From Lonicera japonica (taxonomy: Eukaryota; Streptophyta; Magnoliopsida; Dipsacales; Caprifoliaceae): a stretch of DNA of 64,000 nucleotides. The position numbers were made by a program, and so were the translations under genes. The stretch lies in NCBI GenBank assembly GCA_021464415.1, contig CM038467.1:69201393-69265392 (forward strand). Direction: 5' to 3'. The notes beneath the pieces are model-generated. The model worked only from the letters and a program-made list of their open reading frames with translations. It had not been told where the DNA came from and ran no database searches. Shown here one piece after another: positions 22,420 through 32,490 of the stretch (position 1 is its first letter; every line of letters begins with the position of its first letter).

Positions 22420-23530
22420 CCTACACCCACACCAAGCCCAAGCAACCCTGCTAGAGATTCATAAGGGTCTATGTGGGGGGCATCCAGCAGCTCGCTCACT
22501 AGCACTCAAGGTTGGCAGACAAGGCTATTTCTGGTCCACTATCCTACAAGACGCAAAGGAAATGGTAAAGAAATGTGACAAGTGCCAACGATTTGCCAAC
22601 ATTCAGCAGCTCCCAGCAGAACTTATGACCCCCGTTAGCAGCCCCTGGCCTTTCTCTCAATGGGGTATGGACATAGTAGGGCCTTTTCCTTTAGGCAAAA
22701 GATAGACTAAGTTTGCAGTTGTGGCCATCGATTATTTCACCAAATGGGTTGAGGCTGAGGCACTGACAACGATCACCACCATAAAAATTCAGAATTTCAT
22801 GTGGAGAAATATCATCTGTCGTTTTGGTCTCCCAAAAATCCTGATCACTGACAACGGAAAGCAGTTTGACTGCGACCTATTCAGAGATTTCTGTGAAGGG
22901 CATGGAATCGAGAACCATTACAGCTCACCTATCCACCCTCAAGCCAATGACCAAGTGGAAGTCACCAACAGAACTCTACTAAGCTCATTGAAAAAGAGAC
23001 TTGATGATGCCAAAGGAAATTGGTCTGAAGAGCTCCCATCGGTACTATGGGCCTACAGGACCACCATCAGGGGCCCAACCGGTGAAACTCCTTTCTCCCT
23101 GACCTACGGAACAGAAGCAGTCATTCCAGTGGAGATAGGAGTACCAACTTACAGAGTCAACTATCCTGACCCAACTCATAATGATAAAAACCTACCGGCT
23201 AACTTAGATCTTCTCGAAGAAAAAAGAGAGCAAGCTCGAATCAAAGAAGAGGCATATAAAAGAAGCATGATCAAGAGTTACAACAAAAGGGTCAAGCACA
23301 GGAGTCTGAATGTTGGCGACTTAGTACTTCGAAAAGTCACCCTAGCAACAAAGATTTCTGAACATGGCAAACTCGCTGCTAAGTGGGAAGGTCCCTATGT
23401 GGTCACCAAGGTCAGCCGACCTGGCACCTACTATTTAAGGACCGCGGATGGCATGGAGCTCATGCGACCGTGGAACAAGAGCACCTCAAGAGATACTATC
23501 CTTGAATTAAAACAGGTTATATCATTGTAA
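22420..23530 (+). pseudogene. gypsy integrase, one stop and a shifted C-terminus
   Basis: The HHCC zinc finger is seen in 'HKGLCGGHPAARS…KKCDKCQRF' (about 22460-22600). The core has 'WGMDIVGPFP', then an in-frame TAG at 22703-22705 ('GKR*TKFAVVAIDYFTKWVE'), 'ITDNGKQF' and 'DQVEVTNRTLL', giving D-D-E. The C-terminal 'KWEGPYVV.KVS.PGTYYL…RPWN' module is clear. Past RPWN the reading changes: one frame over, codons for the usual E-H-L-K-R-Y-Y-P tail run to a TGA at 23503-23505. A base has therefore been lost near 23474-23479 and the present frame runs on to 23530. Confidence 0.9.
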
Positions 23531-24217
23531 TAGTTGCTCTTTTGTAGAAGTGTATAAGAAATATTTTGTGTGCCACAAAAAGAACAAATTTTCCTTTTAA
23601 GAAACCAATGACTTAAATGAGAAGATTGTCAGAATTGGCATAAGTTAGAAGGGAGTAAGACTCTACTCAAAACTTAGCAATTTGCCTAAGGTAGAAGGGA
23701 GCAAGACTCTATTCAAGACTTAGCCAAAAAGAACAAATTTTCCTTTTAAGAAACCAAGGACTTAAATGAGAAAATTGTCAGAATTTGCCTAAGTCAGAAG
23801 GGGGCATGACTCTACTCAAGACTTAGCCAAAAAGAATCAAACTATTTATGATCAAAAGCACAATGAGCTTTACATATTAATGTTCCAAGCTCTACGACTT
23901 GAATCCAATGTCTAACGAGTTCTACACATTGATGTTTCGAGCTCAACGACTAGCATCCGAGATCTAGCTTCCTTGAACAAAGACTCGAGATCAACGTCTA
24001 GCCAGCCTTACACAATGATGTTCTGAAACTCTAAGACTAATGATCAAAGTCTAACTAGCTTTACACATTAATGTTCCGAGCTCCACATACTTATGGTCAA
24101 GAATTCGGGCCTAAGACATCTCGAACATCAGAGCTCAGAGCTACTACTAGCTCCCAGATTAAAGAATATCCTCACCAATCAGCTTATCCGAGCTAAATAA
24201 TAAGGATAGGGGGCAAT
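23531..24217 (+). repeat. Repeat-rich 3' untranslated region and polypurine tract of gypsy
   Basis: Two copies of a unit of about 150 bp ('AAAGAACAAATTTTCC…AGAAGGGAG.AAGACTCTA') occupy about 23578-23845, and the 'AGACTCTA..CAA.ACTTAGC' tail is present three times. From 23866 to 24090 there are four imperfect repeats of 65-70 bp around 'TTTACACATTAATGTTCCGAGCTC'. The polypurine tract AAGGATAGGGGGCAAT (24202-24217) abuts the 3' LTR. Confidence 0.75.
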
Positions 24218-25037
24218 TGATGGGGTAAATATTAATTTACCATTGGCCTACAAAAATAATATTCTCCACTTTCTTTTGTATTCCACACTTTTCTTTAAAT
24301 AATTATCCCACTCCATTATATTCTACACTTTTCTTTAAATAAATATCCCACTCCATTATATTCCACACTTTCCTTTAAATAATTATCCCACTCCATTATA
24401 TTATACACTTTCCTTTAAATAATTATCCCACTCCATTATATTCCATACTTTCCTTTAAATAATTATCTCACTTAATTCCACAAAAAATTGCCTTTTGCCC
24501 TTCATTTTTATCAAATTTACCTTTATTGCCATTCTCCATTTACCTATAAATACCTCCCACCATTCATTCATTCAACACACAACAAAAACACATCTTTCTT
24601 CTCATCCAACACCATCCTTCTCTTCCAAAATCCATCTTTCTCTTCCAAGAGATATAAACCCAAAATAGGAGGGTCTTATACTCTCCCTTTTCATACCCCA
24701 AAAAATACCAACAACCCTTATACACTTTCTCTCCTATATATTTTGTTTTATCTTTTTGAAATATTTGTAATCCTAATTCTATATTTATAAATAGAATTAA
24801 GAAAATTATAGAGAGATATTGGTTGCTTGTATTATCATCCAAGTTAATTGCCTTTGAGCTAATATAAAGCAAGCACACACAAAAGGAGGACGTACTGCCG
24901 GATTAGCATAAGCGCTACCGGGGGAACTTACCTTGAAAAAAATGTCTTGTGTTCATTATTGTATCGCATTTATTTTTATTCACTAATATTCACTTGTTGA
25001 TTGGTTAATTATCTATTTCTAGATTTTGACACCATCA
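24218..25037 (+). repeat. 3' LTR of gypsy element
   Basis: 820 bp, TGATGGGG…ACACCATCA. It differs from the 5' LTR by having five rather than four of the 40-bp units and by lacking the 32-bp duplication; about a dozen or so base changes are visible otherwise. The TATA box is at 24543-24554. Confidence 0.95.
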
Positions 25038-25042
25038 GTATT

Positions 25043-26050
25043 TATAAAAAGAAAAATTGAAAATGAGGAAAAATGTCTTGCACGACAATATTTTTCGCAA
25101 AAAAATCAACAAATAATATTCTTGTAAAAATAAGGGTCTAGATATCATTATCATTTTGAAATAAGGATTTCTTTATCAATTGTGTTTTAAAATAAGTTCT
25201 TTGACCGAGTATAAACTTAACTTTGTACAAAATTGTATTTTGTGCAAATTGTATTTTATGCAAACTTAACTTTGCAATCAAGACAATTTAAAGCAAATTT
25301 GTTATGCATGATGTGTTATATTCTTACGTTTTATTCATAAAACTTTAAAACAATGTCAAATAGACATAAATACATAATGGTATTTTAGAAAATAAGGAGT
25401 TAAAACTTAACTTTGCATAATTACGAAAAATTTATTATTTGCATTTTATTAATATGTAATTTGTTAAAGTTATGCAAAGCATCATTAATTAAATTATTAT
25501 TTATAGTAATATACTAAAAACATGTAATACAAACTTAATTTTGCATTATTTCATAAAAAAATATAATTTAAAAATCTACTACAAAATTAACTTTACATTC
25601 CTTTATAAATTTGGTCAAATATAGACCTTTACCCTTAATTTACAAAAATATTATTCTTTAATTTTTCGAATAACTCTTATTTTTCAATATCCCAATTACA
25701 TTACTAGATATTTTGCTAAAAATAATTACTTTAAGCCTTATTTGGTTCACATAAAAGAAATCAATTCCATTGTCTCGTAAGTGTGAAAAACTAAAATTTC
25801 TATTAAATTTTCTTTTTTATATTCAATAAAACATAAAAAATATTTAAATAAAGATATTATTATTCAAAAAATTTATAATAAATACTAAAAAAAAAAAATT
25901 CAATCCCAAAAGAAAATAGCTTTTATCTCCTACTTTTTCATATGTCAAAAAAATATTTTTAAAATTTATACTTACCAAATAAAAACTACACGAGCCCTAG
26001 CAACATACATATCTAAAACAAAAAGGCAAATCAGACAAAGACCCCAAAGT
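25043..26050. other. AT-rich spacer upstream of gene B
   Basis: No gene. The segment 25738-25985 starts 'CTTATTTGGTTCAC' and ends 'CTTACCAAATAAAAA', a weak inverted repeat that could be a decayed MITE. Repeats of 'ACTTAACTTTGCA' words occur at 25205-25460. The promoter of gene B should lie in the last few hundred bases, but I cannot place a TATA box with confidence. Confidence 0.4.
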
Positions 26051-26312
26051 GGGAAGCCTTCCTCTCAGCCTCCGGTCGGTCACTCCGTCAGCGTCACAGA
26101 GAGAGCTCAAAAAACCTCCGTCCGTCGGCGTAAGATTTCGAGCGAGGTACCTTCTACACTCCCTCTCTCTTGTCACTCCGTCATCGTCACTGGCGACTTT
26201 TTATGTATACCGCTGTCTTTTTTTTTTCTTGTTCGGTTTGAGCTTTTTGTTTGGTTTCTGAAATTTTAAAATGCTAAATTCTCGCTAAATATTCATGTTA
26301 AGAGGTTTAATT

Positions 26313-26482
26313 ATAAGTTGTTGAGGAGGGGTTAGCGTAGCGGTAGGCAACTTTTACTCTTGTTGTTTTGAGGTCAAGGTTCTACTCATGGGTGGCAAGG
26401 AGTTTTTTTTTATTTGTTGGATTAACGAGAGATTTTAAACCCCTTAATTTAAAAAAGGAAAAAAAAAATCATAAGTTGTTGA
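26313..26482 (+). mobile_element. tRNA-derived SINE with 12-bp target duplication
   Basis: The SINE is 26325-26470 (146 bp). It begins GGAGGGGTTAGCGTAGCGG, with TAGCGTAGCGG fitting RNA polymerase III box A, and GGTTCTACTCATG about 40 bp downstream fitting box B. It ends in an A-rich tail (AAAAAAAGG then A8). Perfect 12-bp repeats ATAAGTTGTTGA flank it (26313-26324, 26471-26482). The corresponding site in gene A (about 12350) has only one copy of the flanking sequence and no SINE, which proves insertion after the duplication. Confidence 0.88.
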
Positions 26483-26859
26483 CACTCAAAATTTTCAACT
26501 AAAGTTACCATTTAGGATATGAGTAATGAACAAAAACTCGAACAAAACCAACCTGTTGGTGTATGGTTTGTATGCATGCAGGGAGTACTACTATTACTAT
26601 TATAATTATTTTAAAGATGCTGACTCTATAGCTCCAATTGGTATCCAAGAGGCTGTTGCATTGTTGTTTATGTACCTTCTAAATCGCTTGTAGTAATTTG
26701 TTGCATTTATATTTAGTTTTGATACTCTTGTTAAATAATAAACTTTTTGTTTCACATGAAAAAAGCTCATCGACTCCTTTTTTTTTGGCTGGACTTTGAG
26801 TTAGTGTATGTATCAGGACTTCTTTTCTACTGGGAAGATTGAGATGTTGAATACATTAT

Positions 26860-27618
26860 ACATCATAGAGATTTTAAGCTTATTGTTTGGTATTGGAAAC
26901 TAATTCCAAAGAAAATAGTGTTGTCGGAATAAATATCGAGAATGACATTAAAAAAGTATTTGGTTAGGGGGATTCCTTCAAATCTTTGTTAGGTTGGTTG
27001 TTTTATCTCTTCGAATCATATGCGTATTTTTTTTTGCCTTCTCAAACTCTTTCATCACTATCTTCTAGAAGAAATTTGAAATCTTGGATTATCTGTCATT
27101 GTTGGGAAAAATTAAAATATTTAGATTGTGTAACTCCATGGTGGTGCTGCAGTGTGTCTAGAAAGAAAGAAATACTAGGATATTTGAAGATAAGAAGGAA
27201 AATGAGGAGAAGGTGTGGCAAAGAGTCAAGTCGTTAGCTTCGTTGAGGGCAATCTCGTCTAAGAAATTTGGTATTCTTTCTATGTCATATATTTTACGTG
27301 ACTGGGCAGCAGCTATGGCGCAAAGGAAATAGCTCTTGGGTTTTTCTCGGTGAAAGAGATTTGCAGGGGAAGTGCAGCTATAGTTTTTTTTTTTTTGAGA
27401 GTTTTCTGGTTGTATTGTTGTTTGATTTATGTGTTGTTAGTTTAGACCGCTCCGTGTTGTAGCCTATGGTGTTTTAGTTGGGCTGTTTTGTGTTTTGTCT
27501 TGTTTTTTCTTGTTTTTTGTCTGTGGACTTCTTGTTCACTTTCATCCTTTTTCTGCTTGTATTTGGTTTTTTCAATCAATATAAGCTTGGTTTCTGGTAG
27601 AAAAAATAAAAATAAAGA
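26860..27618 (+). mobile_element. 5'-truncated LINE (L1-type) 3' end
   Basis: One frame, ending at TAG 27330-27332, reads 'KERNTRIFEDKKENEEKVWQ' and 'VKSLASLRAISSKKFG…RDWAAA', the typical last part of plant L1-type ORF2 proteins after the zinc-finger RVT region. Upstream, traces of the preceding region can be followed to about 26860 with broken frames. The 270-bp T/G-rich 3' UTR ends in AAAAAATAAAAATAAAG at 27601-27617. I could not find a clean target duplication. It lies in the first intron of gene B, sense orientation, and is dead. Confidence 0.65.
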
Positions 27619-27712
27619 TTGTGTCCAAGGGATAAGGATCCCTGAAAATGGTCCCCCTGAATAGGAGCAGTTTGTCACCTCTATGCGGAAGCTCATTTCG
27701 TACTCTACTACT

Positions 27713-28584
27713 ATTACTATCAGGGGCGGAGCGATGTTGGGGCGAGGTGGGGCCATGGCCCCACCTGGACTTAAAAAAAAAAGAGTATAGGGATTAGTGT
27801 GTGAGTTGTGAAATTGTAGGGGACATTGTGAAAATGTAGGGAGGTTTTGGTTCAGCGGGGTAAAGTTCAGCGGGCGGCGACGCGTTATTAGAATAGCTAA
27901 GCTAGGTATTTAATTCGGGAGGGGTGGATTGTGCGATTGATAATATAAGTTAAAGGCAAGGGTGTGTAATATAAGTTTAGGTTGTGACTTAAAAGAATAT
28001 AGTTGTCTGGTTTCTCTCATCTCTCTTTCATAAAGTTTTGCTGCTGCTGCTTTTTTTTTTTTTGCCAATAGTAACTAGTAGTGTAGTAGATTCTTTTTTT
28101 ATTTTCCTTTTTTATTTGTTCTGGTATTTTATGTTAGATTTTTTTTTATAATCTTAGACATTTTGATTTAAAAATTTGAATATTAAAAATTATGTGTTTT
28201 AATGTTGATTTGTTTCTTAGATTGTTAAATATTGATATTAAATTTGATTATTGAGCTTGATTTGCTTATTAAATTGTTAAATATTGATATTAAATTTGAT
28301 TATTGAGGTTAATTTGCTTATTAGATTATTATTTGATAAATTAATATTTAGATTAATATATGTGTTTGTTGGTTATAGTAAGTTGAATATTGAGTTGGTA
28401 AAGATATTTCAAAATATATAATTAATTTTAGTATATCATTTTTAACTTTTCTGAAATAACGAAACAGAATGGAGAAGTATTTTTGTCAAAAATTGGCCTG
28501 TAAACATAATTATTGAATGTGATTTGGCTTAAAAAATTTGTGACCCCCCTGAAAGTTATTCCTAGCTCCGCCACTGATTAATAT
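27713..28584. mobile_element. Non-autonomous hAT-type element
   Basis: The element is 27721-28576. It starts CAGGGGCGGAGC and ends GCTCCGCCACTG (complement CAGTGGCGGAGC), 11 of 12 matching. The flanks ATTACTAT (27713-27720) and ATTAATAT (28577-28584) are an 8-bp duplication with one change. These ends and the 8-bp size are characteristic of hAT elements. It has no transposase; the inside is AT-rich with repeated 'AAATATTGATATTAAATTTGATTATTGAG' words. Confidence 0.85.
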
Positions 28585-28745
28585 TAGTCTTATAATTATT
28601 TTAAAGATGCTGAATCTAAAACCCCCAATTTGGTATGTGAGAGGCTGATTGTCTGCTATATGAGAAGCATTTGATTTTTTTTAATATTACAATCCATCAT
28701 TGAAGCTTGCTGCTTCTGTTATTTGTATTCTTTAACGCAACGAAG

Positions 28746-28747
<2 letters not shown>

Positions 28748-28820
<73 letters not shown>
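28748..28820. repeat. (TAA)n microsatellite in gene B intron
   Basis: About 24 uninterrupted TAA/AAT units, 90 bp before the splice acceptor. Gene A has only about three units at the same place (about 12513-12523). Confidence 0.95.
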
Positions 28821-28821
<1 letters not shown>

Positions 28822-28946
28822 GCTATTGTTTAGGAATCAATTTCCAAAATTTGATTGCATTCTTCATTTATTTCATTGACATGTTTCTTTTGTTTTTGTT
28901 TTTCTGCAGTTAGCGTCGGCCTGCTTCTGTTTACCACAGTAAAAGT

Positions 28947-30302
28947 ATGCAGTCATCGAAAATTAATGTTACTATGCAAGAGACTGCAGGCTCACAGTCC
29001 CGAAAGAAGGGCGAGAACGAGAGAAAGAATAGGAGTAGGGATACTGATACAAATGGGGATGGGGATGGGGTTCATCAATCTCAGCCTCTTCTTGTTCGGT
29101 GCTCCTCTTCGTCTGAAGACAAGGTTAACAAGAAGAAGAAGCGACGAGAGCTTATACCTATGACCGCCACAATCACCAAACACATCTCCATCACCAAGAC
29201 CATAACCCTCACCACCGCCCCTGAAAATCCAGAAAGCGAATTGTGCCTCTACTTATGCTTAGAAAAGGCTTCTGACCCTGATGGTCATTGGTACCGTTGG
29301 TGCAAGATTGATCTAACAAGCCAATCCTCCGAAACCAAAACCAAATCCAAATCCAAATCCAAGCCTATGTTCCTCCCCACAATTTCATACATGCCCATTG
29401 ACACCCCTTTAGAGTTTTGCGTAGTTGCTTCCTCGGACTCTAGCCCATTCTCTATGAAGAAGCATAAGAAGCTTGTTTATGCTGTTGGTGGCATTGATAA
29501 GAAGAATGATGATGAAGAGACTAATTATAAAATATCATCTAGTTATCGTCCCCGAATCTCCTCAAAGGCTTTTGTTTGCGATTTTGGATCCAAATCACTT
29601 GCCTGGGAAGAACTTCCTCCAATAAGCACGCCAAAGACGATCCGTTTTGGTGTAGTTTCCCCGTGTGATGGAAAACTATATACATATGGAGATACTATAG
29701 AGAGGGTACTCGAAGGAGATGTCTTCGATCCGGCTTCTCTTTCATGGACTTCATGCCCCCCACCTCCTAGTGCACCTTCTGTTTGCGTAGAAGATTACAC
29801 ATTTGATAGAAATCGAAATAAATTGGTCATTTTTACTAATTCAGATTACGTATACTCTTTTGATCCCACCACTCTCCTTTGGAGGAGCTACTTGCATAGG
29901 GTGCATCTCACTCCTCGGAGTCATGAGGCTGTTTCTTCATCTGTAGCGGTCGGCGATACCTTTTATAAGTATCACCTCGGGGAATTGTATGCTTTGGATA
30001 AAACCTCCCCTTCACCTTCCTTTGAGCTAGTGCCGGGTTTGGCTAAGAAGGTGGATTCATACATGCGAAGTCCAGAATGTATGTACGAATCTTATTTGTC
30101 TTACGTTGGGAAGGGGAAGTTTGCTCTAGTATGGGGTGGCCCTTCTTTTCGAGCTCGAAGTAATCGTGATGCGGTATTTATTTCGTGTCTTACATTTTGG
30201 GTTGGCGTGTGCAACCGAAGCAATCGACGACGTGTTCTTATTGATCAACGTCAGGAGTACTTCGCTGACGGCCATTTCCTACATGATTGCGTGGCACTAT
30301 AA
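28947..30302 (+). CDS. Kelch-type beta-propeller protein, gene B (intact)
   Basis: A single coding exon of 451 codons. ATG 28947 lies 37 bp after the acceptor CTGCAG (28909) and is conserved in gene A. Residues 1-70 are polar, with acidic 'RDTDTNGDGDG' and basic 'NKKKKRR' (a possible nuclear localisation signal). Residues 71-165 form a conserved pre-domain with 'DPDGHWYRWCKIDL'. From about 174 on, kelch-like blades can be read: 'KLVYAVGG'…'LAWEELPP'; 'GKLYTYGD'…'FDPASLSWTSCPPPP'; 'NKLVIFTNSDYVYSFDPTTL'; 'FYKYHLGELYALD'; 'GKFALVWGG'. I count five or six blades. There is no F-box. Kelch propellers bind proteins, but the partner is unknown. The C-terminal 'RQEYFADG.FLHDCVAL' is identical in both copies, suggesting constraint. 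No signal peptide or membrane segment. Likely a functional host gene, function undefined. Confidence 0.85.
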   Translation: MQSSKINVTMQETAGSQSRKKGENERKNRSRDTDTNGDGDGVHQSQPLLVRCSSSSEDKVNKKKKRRELIPMTATITKHISITKTITLTTAPENPESELCLYLCLEKASDPDGHWYRWCKIDLTSQSSETKTKSKSKSKPMFLPTISYMPIDTPLEFCVVASSDSSPFSMKKHKKLVYAVGGIDKKNDDEETNYKISSSYRPRISSKAFVCDFGSKSLAWEELPPISTPKTIRFGVVSPCDGKLYTYGDTIERVLEGDVFDPASLSWTSCPPPPSAPSVCVEDYTFDRNRNKLVIFTNSDYVYSFDPTTLLWRSYLHRVHLTPRSHEAVSSSVAVGDTFYKYHLGELYALDKTSPSPSFELVPGLAKKVDSYMRSPECMYESYLSYVGKGKFALVWGGPSFRARSNRDAVFISCLTFWVGVCNRSNRRRVLIDQRQEYFADGHFLHDCVAL

Positions 30303-30306
30303 ACAG

Positions 30307-32490
30307 GTATAAACATTAAATTGATTATGTTGTCATTATCATCATCATTAATCATGGTTATTTCATTTGCGTCGACATGAAACCCAATTGCCCTTGATGA
30401 TTGGAGTTATTCATGGCCCTTGATGAGTGAACACAACTCTCTTCAATCCAACTTGTAACATCCATTTCTTTGAGTCCATCCCCATATTAGCAGTTTCATT
30501 GTGGTGGCCAGTGGAGGTCATAGTGGTCAACCCAGGGCTCGGAATCGATGAAGAAGATGATGGTTATATTAAATTTTTTTTTGTCAATTTATTATTTAAT
30601 TAATACGAACCACTTAGTTGGACCAAATACCCCTAGAAGATGTGTGGGATTGTTCAGTCGTTCAGTTATAATGTCATTTTTTTGAACCAGATCAATCTGG
30701 TCGTTTTTGTGCCATCTTAAACCGGACCCGGCTTAGGTGGTCTTAAAAACAAAACTATCTCTTTCAATCTATACTGGGTCTGTTTGATCGATTTCTGGCC
30801 ATGGCTTGGATTTTCCAGGTGGAGCCAAAAGCCAAATTTTTGAACTTTGGGCCTAGTTAACTTTTATAATTAATAATTTTGGACCGGTTAAACATTAGTT
30901 AATGGTAAATTAATATTTGGCCTATTTAAAACATAACCGCATAGTCCATTGGGAAAATACCAAAAACAGAACTACGTTACAATAGGGACTATCGATTATG
31001 ATACCAAATCAATAGGTTACCAAATCAGTATGTTCATAGAAATCCAAGGTTAGAGCAACGGCATCCACAACAGTCTAATTTGTGTATCATAGGTACTATA
31101 AGGAGACAAACAGAGAAGCGATGTTTGAATTGAAATAGAAACTGATGTCTGTATGAAAAAGAACTTCGCCAAACTTATGTTTATCCTTGGTCTAATATGT
31201 GGCAATGTATGTAGGACAAACTTTTCCTACGTATGTAACTACTGTGTTATACTTATGAAGTACAACTTATGAGTCAAAAACAAATTTGTATTACTAAATC
31301 GGATTAGTTTGGGCTTGTTGATTTTCTTCCACTTGAAGAGTGAAAACTGACCTCATCGGTTCCTAACGGCAAATGAGGTAGATTGATGATAATGATTGGG
31401 TTTCTAGCTTCCTGTCGTTTGCACTCTCTCTCTATCTAGTGGTTGAATGAAGGGTCCGGTGCTCGCTTGGTGGCAAAGAGGTTCACTCTTAAACTGGGCA
31501 GGATTATGAGGAGACATTCAGCCTGGCTGCTAAGATTACCACGGTTTGTTTCCTGATCTACAACCACCGTTGCTCTAGTTCTGGTTTTGCGCTTTTGCGC
31601 GCTTCACTTGTTCATTAGCCCAGTCGTTTTCTTGCTGCATACGTGTTCTTGGTGGTAAATGAATGGTCTTTGAATTGGTAACTAAATCCTTGTTAATTCC
31701 TGCCACCTGTGTTGCTTTCCCTGCTGGTACAAATAGACTATTAACATACCCACCCTTCTTTTCATTTTCATATTATCAAATACGAAGTATAATAAAGTGC
31801 AATTGGATGTGTTTCCCAAAGCATTTATCTAAATCTGTAGTTGAGCCTGAAAGTACTCTCATGGGATAGGGATGGGAGTTCTCTCTCATACACACACACA
31901 ATGAACATGGAGTACATCATGCATGATATAGGCGACGTGCTTTTGCTATTTTTGGTTTTATGGAAAGGGAATGACCTATTTGGTTTGGTCTATTTCGGCA
32001 AGTAAAGTAATGTGGACAATTGATTGATTGAATTATGGAGGAGGATATGGTATGATATGAATATGGTGGAATAGTAATAGAAAGTGTTGATTAATTAAAA
32101 CTCCCATCTCCCTTATGGCAGTGTAGCAGATGGATGTTGTTCGTTTAGAGATCGACTAGTTAATATGCAGTAGAATTCTCAGAATTAGGAAACTCTTAGC
32201 TTTGATTGAAGTATGAGAACAATACATACATATATATATATATATATATTTAATTCGTATACTAATGTTGGGCTGCTTGTCAGCTACTGCAGTTAATGAT
32301 AATGCATTTACTGTTCTGTGTTACTTCTTGTTGATTTTTTTTTTCTAATCCCTTCTAAATTTCAGGAAGGTTGTGCTTTTGTCTTTCTCTGGGTTCCAAG
32401 TTTTGCAGCTGCCGCCGCCTCTCATTGATTTACTTGATGTGTAAGAAGCCGAAGCAGAAAAAGTTTAATTTCCTCTTGTATTGCCTTTTT
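30307..32490 (+). other. Predicted 3' UTR intron and last exon of gene B
   Basis: The donor ACAG|GTATAAAC follows the stop by 4 bases (GT at 30307). The acceptor TTTCAG ends at 32365. The exon beginning 'GAAGGTTGTGCTTTTGTC' is conserved with gene A for about 120 bp. The stop lies only a few bases before the junction, so this arrangement would not trigger nonsense-mediated decay. The intron (2059 bp) contains no gene; it has a TA repeat near 32230 and short CA repeats near 31893. Confidence 0.55.

Larger units (their letters stand above)
17016..25042 (+). mobile_element. Ty3/gypsy retrotransposon, Tat-type, with both LTRs
   Basis: The element is 17021-25037 (8017 bp), flanked by perfect 5-bp duplications GTATT (17016-17020 and 25038-25042). 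LTRs are 810 and 820 bp with TG…CA ends. Internal order is primer site, gag, protease, RT, RNase H, a second RNase H, integrase, a repeat-rich 3' untranslated region and polypurine tract. Integrase after RNase H defines Ty3/gypsy; the extra 'HVDGAS'-type RNase H after the RT-linked one is known from the Tat clade. The coding region has stops at 18282, 18537, 20495 and 22703 and frameshifts near 18630 and 23476, so it is not autonomous. The LTRs look about 98% alike by eye outside length changes, implying a fairly recent insertion between genes A and B. Confidence 0.95.
26060..28909 (+). other. 5' leader and first intron of kelch gene B
   Basis: The leader at 26060-26260 matches the one of gene A ('CACTCCGTCAGCGTCA', 'TATACCGC'). 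A possible donor is GCGAG|GTACCT near 26145. The intron ends with GTTTTTCTGCAG at 28909. Its 2.7 kb (against about 0.5 kb in gene A) are mostly insertions. A 24-bp phrase 'TTATAATTATTTTAAAG…' occurs at about 26600 and again at 28590, so part of the intron is also duplicated around the LINE and hAT insertions. Confidence 0.5.

Noticed and set aside
23531..24217. Envelope-like gene after integrase
   Set aside because: No long frame exists there; the stretch is made of tandem repeats.
28707..28913. Frame with a long Ile run before gene B
   Set aside because: It is the (TAA)n microsatellite read through the intron, and it ends at the splice acceptor.
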